64,000 bases of DNA. Origin: Agromyces cavernae. Its GTDB lineage: Bacteria > Actinomycetota > Actinomycetes > Actinomycetales > Microbacteriaceae. Location: assembly GCF_021044935.1 (NCBI RefSeq), contig NZ_JAJNMP010000005.1:32441-96440 (forward strand), given 5' to 3'. Shown here in pieces: positions 36,490 through 45,112 of this stretch; within the stretch, counting starts at the first letter, position 1; each line of letters opens with the position of its first letter. Position numbers and translations under genes: made by a program. Under the pieces are notes generated by a model. That model was not told the DNA's origin. It did not search any database and saw nothing but the letters and a program-made list of their open reading frames with translations.

Positions 36490-37469
36490 CGTGCGGCCTC
36501 CTCGGCTCGGGTCGTGGGAGTCTGGATGTTGTCGGTCGTGGCTGTGCCGGTAAGGGTGAAGAAGACGTCGTCGAGGTCCGGTGTGACGATTCGCAGGTTC
36601 GCGACAGAGATCCGTGCGGAGTCGAGGCGAACGAGGAGCTCTCGGACCGCATTCGCATCCGTGCCCTCGCTCAAGCGCAGGCTGAGCGCGTCACGATCCA
36701 CCGTCGCCGCGGGGAAGAGCTGCGCAGCTGCGTCGAACGCTTCCGGGGTGGCGACGTCGACCACGATGTGGCCGTCGCCGACCCGGCTCTTCAACGCGGC
36801 TGGGGCGCCGTCGGCGACGATGCGACCCTCGTTGAGGACGGCGACTCGGGAGGCCAGCTGGTCGGCTTCTTCGAGGTACTGGGTGGTGAGGAAGATCGCC
36901 GTGCCCTGTGCGGCGAGGCCGCGCACGATGTCCCACATGACGGCACGTCCGCGCGGGTCGACGCCGGTGGTCGGCTCGTCGAGGAACACGATGGCCGGGT
37001 CCAGCATGAGGGACATGGCCAGGTCGAGGCGGCGACGCATCCCTCCGGAGTACAGCGCTGCCCCCGTCTTCGCCGACTCGCCGAGGTCGAACTGCTCGAT
37101 GAGTTCGGCGGTGCGAGCCTTGGCACGCTTGGTGTCGAGGTGCGCGAGGCGGGCCATCATCCGCAGGTTCTCCTCGCCGGTGAGCATCCCGTCGACAGCC
37201 GCGAACTGCCCGGTGACACCGATGGACGCCCGCACCGCATCGGAGGCGGTGACCACATCGTGACCGGCGACGTGAACGGTCCCGGCGTCGGGGGCGAGCA
37301 GGGTGGTGAGGATGTTGATCGCGGTCGTCTTGCCGGCGCCGTTCGCTCCGAGCAGGGCGAACACGATCCCGGACGGGATGTCAAGATCGATGCCGCGCAG
37401 GACGTGCTTGTCCGTGAACGACTTGTGAAGTCCGGCGATCTGGATCGCCGGGGTTCGGCTCTGGGGCAT
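36486..37469 (-). CDS. ABC exporter ATP-binding protein (DrrA-like)
   Basis: A 327-aa ATPase: Walker A GANGAGKTT near 40, Q-loop, signature YSGGMRRRLDLAMSL, Walker B IVFLDEPTTGVDP, H-loop TTQYLEEAD, and a DrrA-type C-terminal domain of about 90 aa ending in TPDLDDVFFTLTG. ATG 37469 has AGAAGGGAA upstream; the upstream frame is not coding. Together with the permease it forms a two-gene exporter, probably for a drug-like or hydrophobic compound. A MarR/GbsR gene lies just upstream on the same strand. Confidence 0.95.
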   Translation of the reverse strand: MPQSRTPAIQIAGLHKSFTDKHVLRGIDLDIPSGIVFALLGANGAGKTTAINILTTLLAPDAGTVHVAGHDVVTASDAVRASIGVTGQFAAVDGMLTGEENLRMMARLAHLDTKRAKARTAELIEQFDLGESAKTGAALYSGGMRRRLDLAMSLMLDPAIVFLDEPTTGVDPRGRAVMWDIVRGLAAQGTAIFLTTQYLEEADQLASRVAVLNEGRIVADGAPAALKSRVGDGHIVVDVATPEAFDAAAQLFPAATVDRDALSLRLSEGTDANAVRELLVRLDSARISVANLRIVTPDLDDVFFTLTGTATTDNIQTPTTRAEEAAR

Positions 37470-37688
37470 GGAGGTTCCCTTCTCGTGATTGAGGAATGGA
37501 GGTGGAGGGCGCGCCCGTGAGACCGCGCGGTGCGTTTCGGGCGTGCGGCATCGCATCGACGTCACCAGGACGGGTTCGGGGCGTGCTCGACCCAGGGCAT
37601 CGTGCACTGTGCGGGTGCGCGTGTGAACGTGGCGCTCGTGTCCCGCAGGGTTATCGGGCGGGGAAGGCGCTTCGGGTGCTCAGCGGAA
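37470..37688. other. Intergenic region upstream of the exporter, no gene seen
   Basis: 219 bases between the ATPase start and the regulator stop. Apart from the ribosome site next to 37469, no confident promoter, repeat or RNA was found; short open frames here lack start signals and conserved motifs. Confidence 0.5.
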
Positions 37689-38192
37689 TCAGGTGCCCGG
37701 CACCTCCTCTGAGGAGGAACCGTGCAGGGTCGCGCGGTGGGCCAGCCACTCCTCCTTCAGCCTCGGCATTCTCTCGGCGAGGAAGTCGTACAGCGACGCG
37801 AACTCCTCCAGTGCCTCGCGGCGTCCGGAGCCGTCGTCGTCGGCCAACAGGGCGACGCCGCGGCGAAGGAGTGCCGCTGTCTCGATGTAGCTCGTCGGGT
37901 CGTAGTCCTGCCCTGCGATCAGGCGATCCAGCCGGGCAGAGACCCGATCGACGCGATCACCCCGCGCACGGGAACGTTCGACCAGACCGCGGCCCTCCAG
38001 GAGCACGACGGCCTGAGTGATCGCACTGCGACTGGCCAGCAGCGCGTCCGCCAACTCGTTCACCGACTGAGCGGCCGGCTGGCACACCCCCAGATAGCCG
38101 AGCAGGCGACCGGCGACCGGCGGGGCATTCGTCTCCCGCACGTAGAAGCGCCCCACATGATCGGCGAAGGTCATCTGCTCATCGGTCGGCAT
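37689..38192 (-). CDS. MarR/GbsR-family transcriptional regulator
   Basis: A 167-aa winged-helix regulator. The HTH is within SVNELADALLASRSAITQAVVLLEGRGLVERS (quoted in part), and the remainder is helical dimerisation sequence. The N-terminal RFYVRETNAPPVAGRLLGYLGVC is typical of GbsR-like MarR proteins. It is 219 bp upstream of the DrrAB-like genes and on the same strand, so it likely controls the exporter. AT-rich palindromes precede its start. Confidence 0.88.
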   Translation of the reverse strand: MPTDEQMTFADHVGRFYVRETNAPPVAGRLLGYLGVCQPAAQSVNELADALLASRSAITQAVVLLEGRGLVERSRARGDRVDRVSARLDRLIAGQDYDPTSYIETAALLRRGVALLADDDGSGRREALEEFASLYDFLAERMPRLKEEWLAHRATLHGSSSEEVPGT

Positions 38193-38200
38193 ATCCCCAA

Positions 38201-38240
38201 GTTAGCACATTCAACTGTGATGACACAAAAAAGTGTCATC
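38201..38240. promoter_or_regulatory. MarR-type operators/promoter, with mscL-proximal hairpin
   Basis: GATGACAC-AAAAAA-GTGTCATC (38219-38240) is a perfect 8-bp-arm inverted repeat. Next to it AGTT...AACT half-sites (about 38200-38216) span the likely -10 region of the MarR gene. On the minus strand TTGTGT, 17 bp and CTAACT form a possible promoter whose -35 lies inside the palindrome. It could instead act as a terminator of mscL, whose stop is 11 bp away. Confidence 0.55.
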
Positions 38241-38250
38241 TAAGCAAGGC

Positions 38251-38670
38251 CTAGTCGGAGTGACGCCCCGACGGGGCACCGCGCTGTTCGGCGAGCAGGT
38301 CGCGGATCTGCTCGAGCAGCTGGGTCTCGGTCGGCGGCTCATCGGCGGGCTCGCCCGCCGCGATCTTGGCCTGCTGGCGCTCGCGATACGTGTTCATGGG
38401 CAGCACGAACACGAGGTACACGACAAGTGCGACCGCGAGGAACGAGATGATCGCCCCGAGCACGGCGCCGAACGTGAACTTCGCGTCGCCGACCTGCAGG
38501 ATCAACGCCCCGTCGAGGCTGTCGGCCCTGAACAGCAGGCCGAGCAGCGGAGTGATGAGGCCGTTGACGATCGAGTTGACCACGGCAGTGAATGCGGCGC
38601 CGATGACGACCGCGACCGCGAGGTCGATGACGTTGCCGCGCGTGATGAATTCCTTGAAGCCCTGCAGCAT
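38251..38670 (-). CDS. mscL: Large-conductance mechanosensitive channel
   Basis: A 139-aa protein with the MscL pattern: a short N-terminal helix MLQGFKEFITRGN, TM1 VIDLAVAVVIGAAFTAVV with the pore Gly/Ala face, a periplasmic loop, TM2 FGAVLGAIISFLAVALVVYLVF, and a charged C-terminal bundle. It opens at high membrane tension and protects against hypo-osmotic shock. GGAG lies before ATG 38670. Length is normal (about 135-150). Confidence 0.96.
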   Translation of the reverse strand: MLQGFKEFITRGNVIDLAVAVVIGAAFTAVVNSIVNGLITPLLGLLFRADSLDGALILQVGDAKFTFGAVLGAIISFLAVALVVYLVFVLPMNTYRERQQAKIAAGEPADEPPTETQLLEQIRDLLAEQRGAPSGRHSD

Positions 38671-38712
38671 GTTCCCTCCAATCGGCCGGGACGCGGCGGG
38701 TGCGACCCGTGC

Positions 38713-39057
38713 CTACGACACGGTAGTTGAGGACGCGCCCTTCGACGGGGAGGAACTCGCGGATGTCGAGCCCGATGAGGCGCCACTCGAGCCCGAGCCC
38801 GCGGATCCGCCGGCAGCGCCACCGCCGCCGCCGCCGGACTCCGACTTCGACGAGCTGCCGCCGCTGCCGTCGCCGCTCCCGCTGCGCGAGTCGGTGCGAT
38901 AGAACCCCGACCCGTTGAACGTGACGCCGATGGTGTTGAAGAGCTTGCGGAGCCTGCCCCCGCACACGTCGCACACCGTGAGCGAATCGTCGGTGAACGC
39001 CTGGTGGATGTCGAAGGCGTTGTCGCACTCGGTGCAACGGTAGGAATACGTGGGCAT
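38713..39057 (-). CDS. FmdB-family zinc ribbon protein
   Basis: A 114-aa protein. Residues 1-55 form a zinc ribbon with two CxxC pairs (RCTECD and VCDVCG) and the GVTFNGSGFYRTDSR segment typical of FmdB proteins. The rest is a Gly/Ser-rich, probably disordered tail ending SSTTVS. The function is not firmly known; regulatory or RNA/ribosome association has been proposed for the family. ATG 39057 starts the conserved MPTYSYRC. It lies 35 bp downstream of the 5-formyl-THF cyclo-ligase gene. Confidence 0.93.
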   Translation of the reverse strand: MPTYSYRCTECDNAFDIHQAFTDDSLTVCDVCGGRLRKLFNTIGVTFNGSGFYRTDSRSGSGDGSGGSSSKSESGGGGGGAAGGSAGSGSSGASSGSTSASSSPSKGASSTTVS

Positions 39058-39092
39058 GGGGATCACTCCGATCGGCGACCGGCGGATTCCGG

Positions 39093-39671
39093 TCAGAACG
39101 CGATGATGCGCGTCGGCGTCACGACGCCGTTCACGGGCTGGTCGTGGACTTCGCGCGGCACGTGCTCGACGAACTCGCTGTCGTAGACCACGGCATACAC
39201 CGGAGGACATTTTCCCATCGAACCGAGGGTCTTGTCGAAATAGCCGCGTCCCCAGCCGAGGCGCATGCCGCTCGCGTCAATCGCGGCGGCGGGCACGATG
39301 ATGAGATCGACGTCGTTGATGGCCATCGGGCCGAGCAGCTCGCCGGCGGCCTCGGGGGTTCCGTGCAGTCCCAGGGTCTCGACCTCGTCCTCGCCGACGG
39401 TCCAGTCGAGCAGGCCGTCTTCGCGGGTCACCGGGAAGAGCACGCGGATGCCCCGTGCCTCGGCCCAGTTCACGAACGGGCGGGTGTTCGGCTCGGACGG
39501 CATCGAGAGGTAGCACGAGATCGACTGCGCCTCGGTCGAGCCGATGAGCTCCTGCAGCCGCGACGTGATGCCCTCGGTGGCCAGCTCGCGCTCACGGGTC
39601 GACTGGTTCTGGCGGCGCTCGCGGAGCTCGGCGCGCAGGATGCGCTTCTGGACGTCGAGATCCTCGGGCAT
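39093..39671 (-). CDS. 5-formyltetrahydrofolate cyclo-ligase
   Basis: A 192-aa enzyme that converts 5-formyl-THF to 5,10-methenyl-THF using ATP, recycling folate. Family signatures: KRILRAELRERR near the N-terminus, YLSMPSEPNT, and the ATP/folate loop GMRLGWGRGYFDKTL near 140. The length matches the family. Divergent from galU (65 bp). Confidence 0.95.
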   Translation of the reverse strand: MPEDLDVQKRILRAELRERRQNQSTRERELATEGITSRLQELIGSTEAQSISCYLSMPSEPNTRPFVNWAEARGIRVLFPVTREDGLLDWTVGEDEVETLGLHGTPEAAGELLGPMAINDVDLIIVPAAAIDASGMRLGWGRGYFDKTLGSMGKCPPVYAVVYDSEFVEHVPREVHDQPVNGVVTPTRIIAF

Positions 39672-39736
39672 GGCTCACATCCTAGGCCGCGCCTCGTGGC
39701 GCACGCCGTGCGGGGACATCCGGATACGCTGTGTGA

Positions 39737-40636
39737 ATGACGAAACGCATCGTGAAGGCTGTCATTCCGGCGGCCGGGCTCGGCACTCGCTTCCTTCCCG
39801 CGACGAAGGCGATGCCCAAAGAGATGCTTCCCGTCGTCGACAAGCCGGCCATCCAGTACGTCGTCGAAGAGGCCGTGAACGCGGGCCTCACCGACGTGCT
39901 CATGATCACGGGCCGCAACAAGAACGCGCTCGAGAACCACTTCGACCGTGTCGCCGAGCTCGAGGCCACCCTCGAGAAGAAGGGCGACACCGCCAAGCTC
40001 GAGAAGGTCAACGAGTCGACCGAGCTCGCCGACATGCACTACGTGCGCCAGGGCGACCCGAAGGGGCTCGGTCACGCGGTGCACCGCGCGCACATGCATG
40101 TCGGCGACGAGCCGTTCGCCGTGCTGCTCGGCGACGACATCATCGACGCGCGCGACGAACTGCTCACCCGCATGCTCGACGAGCAGGTCAAGCGCGACGC
40201 GTCGATCGTCGCGCTGCTCGAGGTCGACCCCGACTCCATCCACCTCTACGGCGCCGCAGCGGTCGAGACCACCGACGACCCCGACGTCGTGCGCATCACG
40301 GGTCTCGTCGAGAAGCCCGCCAAAGAGGTCGCTCCGTCGAATTATGCGGTCATCGGGCGCTATGTGCTCAAGCCCGAGGTGTTCGACGTGCTCGCGCACA
40401 CGGCACCCGGCAAGGGCGGCGAGATCCAGCTCACCGATGCGCTCATGACCATGGCCGGCGATGTGAACGGCACCGGTGGCGTTTACGGCGTGGTCTTCCG
40501 CGGGCGTCGCTACGACACCGGCGACAAGCTCGACTACATCAAGGCGGTCGTACAGCTCGCGAGCGACCGCGACGACCTCGGCCCCGAGCTGCGTCCGTGG
40601 CTCATCGAGTACGCCGCCGGACTCCAGAAGGACTGA
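39737..40636 (+). CDS. galU: UTP-glucose-1-phosphate uridylyltransferase
   Basis: A 299-aa nucleotidyltransferase making UDP-glucose from UTP and glucose-1-phosphate for cell envelope and trehalose synthesis. The nucleotide loop AAGLGTRFLPATKAMPKEMLPV, KPAIQYVVEE, the GHAVHRA stretch, GDD and the EKP metal/substrate motif are all present. No ribosome site precedes ATG 39737; TACGCT ends 6 nt before it, consistent with a leaderless mRNA. The acetyltransferase gene follows after 2 bp. Confidence 0.97.
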   Translation: MTKRIVKAVIPAAGLGTRFLPATKAMPKEMLPVVDKPAIQYVVEEAVNAGLTDVLMITGRNKNALENHFDRVAELEATLEKKGDTAKLEKVNESTELADMHYVRQGDPKGLGHAVHRAHMHVGDEPFAVLLGDDIIDARDELLTRMLDEQVKRDASIVALLEVDPDSIHLYGAAAVETTDDPDVVRITGLVEKPAKEVAPSNYAVIGRYVLKPEVFDVLAHTAPGKGGEIQLTDALMTMAGDVNGTGGVYGVVFRGRRYDTGDKLDYIKAVVQLASDRDDLGPELRPWLIEYAAGLQKD

Positions 40637-40638
40637 CG

Positions 40639-41301
40639 ATGCCCGCTGCCGCCGTGCCGACGCTGCGCGACGGCGATGTGACGCTCCGCCCCATCCGGGC
40701 GCGCGACGCGAAGGCCCTCGAGAAGGTGCTCGTCGCCAATCGCAACTGGCTGCGCCAATGGGAGGCCACGTACCCCGGCGGCGGGACGTTCATCGACACG
40801 CGCGCGAGCATCCGCAACCTGCTCGCGCACGCGCGTTCGGGGCACGCCCTGCCGTTCATCATCGAGGTCGACGGCGAGCTGGTGGGGCAGCTGAATGTCT
40901 CGTCGATCACGTACGGCTCGCTCTCGTCGGCGACGATCGGGTACTGGGTGGCTCAGGATGTCGCGGGGCGAGGCATCACCCCCACCGCGGTGGCGCTCGC
41001 CACCGACTACTGCTTCAGCGTGCTGCGGCTGCACCGCATGGAGATCTGCATCCGCCCCGAGAACGGCCCGTCGCTGCGCGTCGTCGAGAAGCTCGGGTTC
41101 CGCTACGAGGGGTTCCGGCGCCGCTACATCCACATCAACGGCGACTGGCGCGACCACTTCGCCTTCGGGCTCGTGGCCGAAGAGGTGCCGCGCGGCGTGC
41201 TGCGCCGGTGGCGCGAGGGCAGGGTCCAGCCCGACGTCGCGCGCGTCCCCGATGGCGATCGGGCCGCGTCGGGGTACCCGCTTCCCCTCGCCGATCGCTG
41301 A
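40639..41301 (+). CDS. GNAT acetyltransferase, RimJ/RimL-like
   Basis: A 220-aa GNAT enzyme. It has LRPIRARDAKALEKVL near the start, the acetyl-CoA-binding region SSATIGYWVAQDVAGRGITPTAVAL, and RPENGPSLRVVEKLGFRYEG near the end. RimJ-type proteins acetylate N-terminal amines of ribosomal or other proteins; the substrate here is not determined. It starts 2 bp after galU, so it is coupled. A longer frame from 39544 is not real; ATG 40639 is the correct start. Confidence 0.94.
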   Translation: MPAAAVPTLRDGDVTLRPIRARDAKALEKVLVANRNWLRQWEATYPGGGTFIDTRASIRNLLAHARSGHALPFIIEVDGELVGQLNVSSITYGSLSSATIGYWVAQDVAGRGITPTAVALATDYCFSVLRLHRMEICIRPENGPSLRVVEKLGFRYEGFRRRYIHINGDWRDHFAFGLVAEEVPRGVLRRWREGRVQPDVARVPDGDRAASGYPLPLADR

Positions 41302-41353
41302 ACACGCCCGCGCCTGCGAGGGCCTGCGGACTCCCGTGTCCTAGCGTTGTCGC

Positions 41354-42409
41354 ATGGATGTGATCGGCGGGGGGATCCTGGTCGCGGTGGCGGCCGCGCT
41401 GTGGATCGCGTACCTCCTGCCGAGCTGGCTCGGGCGCCGGCAGTATCTCGCCACCGAGCGCAACGCGGTGCGCCTGCAGCAGACCCTGCGCATCCTCGCC
41501 GAGACCGCCGAGACCCCCGAGCCGGTACGAATCGAGGCCACGGCTCGCGAGGTCGTGTCGCAGCAGCGCATCCTGCACGAGCACCAGGAGGCCGCACGGC
41601 TCGCCGCCGAGGCGGCCGAGCAGCTCGCGATCGCCGAGCGGCGTGAGGCCGAAGATGCGGCCGATGCGGCGCGCTCGCGTGCGGCGGCGGCACTGGCTGC
41701 GCACGCCCCGGTGACCGAGCCGATCGCGGTGGTGGCCGATGCGGGGTCCGGTGCGGGCCACGACTCGGCACTCAACGCCGCCTCTGCGCTCGACGCCGCT
41801 CCTTCCTTCGAAGCCGTTCGCGCGGCGAGGCGTTCGCTTCGGCGCAAGCGTGCGGCGTGCTCGCTGACATTCCTGCTCGCGCTGCTCACCGCCGTGGGTG
41901 GCCTCATCGCCGCAGCCTTCGGCGCGACCCTGGTGATCGCCGCGATCGCCGGGGGAGTAGCGGTCGCGGCGTTCGCCGGTATCGTCGCGCTCGCGCGGGT
42001 GCGCATGCCGAGTGCACCCGCGGTCGAGCCCGTCGAAGTGGCGCCAGAGTCGTTCGAACCGATCGAGCTGTCCGACGACGAGAGCGCCGAAGGATGGACC
42101 CCGCAGCCGCTGCCGCGGCCCCTGCATCTCTCGCGCGGCACGATCGCGGCGACGGCGATGGCGTCGATCGAGGCGGCCGCCGAGCTCAAGCGGGCCGAGG
42201 CCGCGGCCACGGTCGCCCGGCGCGCCGAGCGGCTCGCGCCCGACGTGCCGAAGCTCCGCCCCGCGGCATCCGCACCGGCGCCTTCGGCGGCCGAACCCGC
42301 CGCGAGCGAGCCGGCCAACCCGTATGCGCGCATGGGCATCGTCGACGACGCCCGGCCGGCGCTCGACGACCTCGACGCCGTGCTGCGCCGCCGCCGCGCG
42401 GTCGGCTGA
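41354..42409 (+). CDS. Actinobacterial membrane protein with coiled-coil, unknown function
   Basis: A 351-aa protein. An N-terminal membrane helix (about 5-24) is followed by a long Ala/Glu/Arg coiled-coil (about 35-120), two more helices (about 168-190 and 195-215) and a Pro/Ala-rich cytoplasmic tail with a second short coil. The start MDVIGGGILVAVAAALWIAYLLP is clear. It lies 52 bp after the acetyltransferase gene on the same strand. No domain is recognised; topology suggests an inner-membrane scaffold, which is speculative. Confidence 0.8.
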   Translation: MDVIGGGILVAVAAALWIAYLLPSWLGRRQYLATERNAVRLQQTLRILAETAETPEPVRIEATAREVVSQQRILHEHQEAARLAAEAAEQLAIAERREAEDAADAARSRAAAALAAHAPVTEPIAVVADAGSGAGHDSALNAASALDAAPSFEAVRAARRSLRRKRAACSLTFLLALLTAVGGLIAAAFGATLVIAAIAGGVAVAAFAGIVALARVRMPSAPAVEPVEVAPESFEPIELSDDESAEGWTPQPLPRPLHLSRGTIAATAMASIEAAAELKRAEAAATVARRAERLAPDVPKLRPAASAPAPSAAEPAASEPANPYARMGIVDDARPALDDLDAVLRRRRAVG

Positions 42410-42564
42410 GCGGCGCATCTCCCGTTCCGGGGGTGCGATCGCGCCAGATTCGGGCCGGCAACGGCTCGAGATGGCGCCGAAGCACCCTCGGAACGTTCGC
42501 GCCCGGGGAGCGCACGCCGGTGGTCCGAACCACCCCGCGCGGGATGATAGGCTCGTTCTCGCTC

Positions 42565-42637
42565 GGGCCCATGGCGCAGTTGGTAGCGCGTCTCGTTCGC
42601 AATGAGAAGGTCGGGGGTTCGAATCCCCCTGGGTCCA
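42565..42637 (+). tRNA. tRNA-Ala (anticodon CGC)
   Basis: A 73-nt cloverleaf: acceptor GGGCCCA with TGGGTCC (one G-U), D arm GCGC/GCGC with AGTTGGTA, anticodon loop TTCGCAA (anticodon CGC, reading GCG), T arm GGGGG-TTCGAAT-CCCCC, and discriminator A. CCA is not encoded. TAGGCT at 42548 is a likely -10 box. Confidence 0.96.
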
Positions 42638-42765
42638 CAGATTCCGAGGCCGGTACTCACTCGAGTGCCGGCCTTCGTGGTTCCCGACGTGGTCCCGCCG
42701 CGACGATCCATGCGCCGAACCGTGTCGGCGGGCACCGGCGCGGGCCCGGCGTAGGCTGAATCCCG

Positions 42766-44256
42766 ATGACTGAATCAACCGCCACCCGGTCGATCCCGAT
42801 CTCCGAACAGCACCGCTGGCGTGCGTACTGGGTATGCGTGGCGGTCGCGGCCCTCACGATCATGGACCTGTCGAAGGTCAACGTCGGCCTGCCCGCCATC
42901 GAAGACGCGTTCAACGCGGGGTCGACCGAGCTGCAGCTCATCGTCGCGGGCTACGTGCTCACGTTCGGACTCACGCTCGTGCCGGCGGGTCGCATCGGCG
43001 ACCAGCGCTCACGCAAGACCCTCTTCGTCGTCGGGCTGAGCCTGTTCACCCTCACGAGCCTCGTCGCCGCGCTCGCGCCGAACGCGACCGTGCTGCTCAT
43101 CGCGCGGCTGCTGCAGGGCGTCGCGGCGGGAATCCAGATGCCGCAGGTGCTCGGCCTCATCCAAGAGCTCTTCCGGGGCAAGGAGCGCGGCAAGGCGTTC
43201 GGCCTGTTCGGTGCCACCATCGGCCTCGCGACGGCGTTCGGGCCCACCCTCGGCGGACTCATGATCGCCATCGGCGGGCCCGAAGACGGCTGGCGCGGCA
43301 TCTTCTGGATCAACGTGCCCCTCGCCCTCGCCGCCATCGCCCTCGCGATCTGGTTCCTGCCGCTGACGCGGCATCCTTCCGACAAGCCGCTCTCCCTCGA
43401 TCCCGTCGGCCTCGTGCTCTTCGGGATCAGCGTGTTCTCGCTCATGTGGCCGTTCCTGTTCACGACCGGGTCGCCTGACGACGACCCGAGCAGGTGGTGG
43501 GTGCTGGTGGTATTCGTGCTGGCATTCACCGCGTTCCTCGCCTGGGAGCGACGCTACGCGGGTACAGGCAAGCATCCGCTCGTGCCGCTCAACCTGTTCG
43601 GCATCACCTCGTACCGCAACGGCACGATGCTCTCGGCGGTGTACTTCGCGGCCGTCCCGCCGATGTTCCTGCTCACGACGCTCTACCTGCAGCACGGCCT
43701 CGGGCTCGCGGCGGTCTACGCCGGCATGGTCACCATCGGCTTCGCACTCATCAGCGCGGTCACGTCGTGGGTCGGTGGCAACCTCGTCAACCGGCTGGGC
43801 CGTCCGCTCGTGGTCTGGGGCCTCGTCCTGCTGCTCGTCGGCGTCGGCCTGTCAGTGCTCGTCGTCTTCGTCACGCCGCCCGAGATCACGCCATGGGCGA
43901 TCGCCGCGGCGATGATCTTCAGCGGGGCCGGCGGCGGATTCGTCATCTCGCCGAACCAGACGCTCGCGCTCGCCGACGTGCCCGTGAAGCAGGGTGGCCT
44001 CGCCGGCTCGGTCGGCCAGCTCGGCCAGCGCGTCGGCACGGCCATCGGCACTGCGGTGACGCTGTCGTTGTTCTACTCGACCATCTATCGCGAGTCGAGC
44101 GGCTCACCCGACCTCGCGGTCTACCGCGACGCCTACGGGTTCGGCATGCTCGCGGTCGCCGTGCTCGTGGCGGTCGCCTTCGCGATCGGCGTGCTCGACC
44201 TGGGCGCGCGCGGGCGCCAGCGGACCGCGCTGGGCGAGCCCGCGCCCGAAGACTGA
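42766..44256 (+). CDS. MFS multidrug transporter, EmrB/QacA (DHA2) type
   Basis: A 496-aa transporter with about 14 hydrophobic segments. Motif A is GRIGDQRSRKT between TM2 and TM3. The DHA2-type motif around LQGVAAGIQMPQVLGLI and FGATIGLATAFGPTLGG is present, as is an aspartate in TM1 (MDLSKVNVGLPAIEDAF). Family members export drugs by proton antiport; the substrate is unknown. It is a single gene after tRNA-Ala, and its stop is 8 bp from a convergent oxidoreductase gene. No regulator is adjacent. Confidence 0.93.
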   Translation: MTESTATRSIPISEQHRWRAYWVCVAVAALTIMDLSKVNVGLPAIEDAFNAGSTELQLIVAGYVLTFGLTLVPAGRIGDQRSRKTLFVVGLSLFTLTSLVAALAPNATVLLIARLLQGVAAGIQMPQVLGLIQELFRGKERGKAFGLFGATIGLATAFGPTLGGLMIAIGGPEDGWRGIFWINVPLALAAIALAIWFLPLTRHPSDKPLSLDPVGLVLFGISVFSLMWPFLFTTGSPDDDPSRWWVLVVFVLAFTAFLAWERRYAGTGKHPLVPLNLFGITSYRNGTMLSAVYFAAVPPMFLLTTLYLQHGLGLAAVYAGMVTIGFALISAVTSWVGGNLVNRLGRPLVVWGLVLLLVGVGLSVLVVFVTPPEITPWAIAAAMIFSGAGGGFVISPNQTLALADVPVKQGGLAGSVGQLGQRVGTAIGTAVTLSLFYSTIYRESSGSPDLAVYRDAYGFGMLAVAVLVAVAFAIGVLDLGARGRQRTALGEPAPED

Positions 44257-44263
44257 CCAGCGC

Positions 44264-44917
44264 TCAGGCGGCGAGGTTCGCGGCAGGGGTGAGCAGGGCC
44301 GCGAGTTCGGCCGCCGAGAGCTCACGACCGAAGGCCGGATGACCCGGCTGCAGCGCTTCGCCGTGCTCGAGCGCACCGCCGTCGACCGGGTCGAACCCGA
44401 TCGCGTCGATGAGCGCGGCCACCTCGGCGCGCGCGTCGGGATCGTCGCCGACGACGGCCAGAGCGCGGCGCAGGGGCGAGCCGGCGGGCATGCTGTCGTC
44501 CTCCATCTCGTGGTAGCCGAGGTGGTTGAGCGACTTCACGACCCGGGCGCGGGGATTGCGGGCGGCGTTCTGCTCGCTCGTCGTGCGGGGGTCGGCGTCG
44601 ACCTCGGCGATGTTGCCGTCGACGGGCGGCCAGTAGTTCATGGCGTCGACGACAACGCGATCGTCGAACAGGTGCCAGGGCACGGTGGTGGCCTTGCCGA
44701 ACGGCACCGCGACGACGACGATGTGCGCGCGGTCGGCGAGTTCTTCGGGCTGCACGACGTGGGCGCCGGGCGCGACGACCCCGACGAGCAGGTCGAGCGC
44801 GGTCTGCCGCGGCGAGCCGGCGATCAGCACTTCATGACCGGATGCCACGAGCAGGCGCGCGAGCGCGGTGCCCACTTTGCCAGCTCCGAAGATTCCGATC
44901 ACCGGTCGATCCGTCAC
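44264..44917 (-). CDS. F420/NADP-dependent oxidoreductase-like protein
   Basis: A 217-aa protein with an N-terminal Rossmann domain (IGIFGAGKVGTALARLLVASGHEV) and the FNO-like core AHIVVVAVPFGKA, VVDAMNYWPP and VVKSLNHLGYHEMEDD. This matches the pfam03807 coenzyme F420-dependent NADP oxidoreductase family, though many members do not use F420. GTG 44917 is chosen because GGGAG precedes it; the frame continues far upstream without support. Divergent from the LLM flavin oxidoreductase gene (195 bp). Confidence 0.85.
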   Translation of the reverse strand: MTDRPVIGIFGAGKVGTALARLLVASGHEVLIAGSPRQTALDLLVGVVAPGAHVVQPEELADRAHIVVVAVPFGKATTVPWHLFDDRVVVDAMNYWPPVDGNIAEVDADPRTTSEQNAARNPRARVVKSLNHLGYHEMEDDSMPAGSPLRRALAVVGDDPDARAEVAALIDAIGFDPVDGGALEHGEALQPGHPAFGRELSAAELAALLTPAANLAA

Positions 44918-45112
44918 AGTTCCATGCTCCCACTTCGTGTGCAGACCTCGATATCGGATGCCCCGACGCGCGGTCGATGCGTTGTCATGGGTTGGAACGC
45001 CGGGAGTGTTCGAGTCATTCCCGGGCGCGGCCGCAGGGAATAGTCTCGGCTCGTCGGGGGTTGGCCGCACATGGATGCGAACGCATCGAAGACGTGGAAA
45101 TGGGGACTGCAC

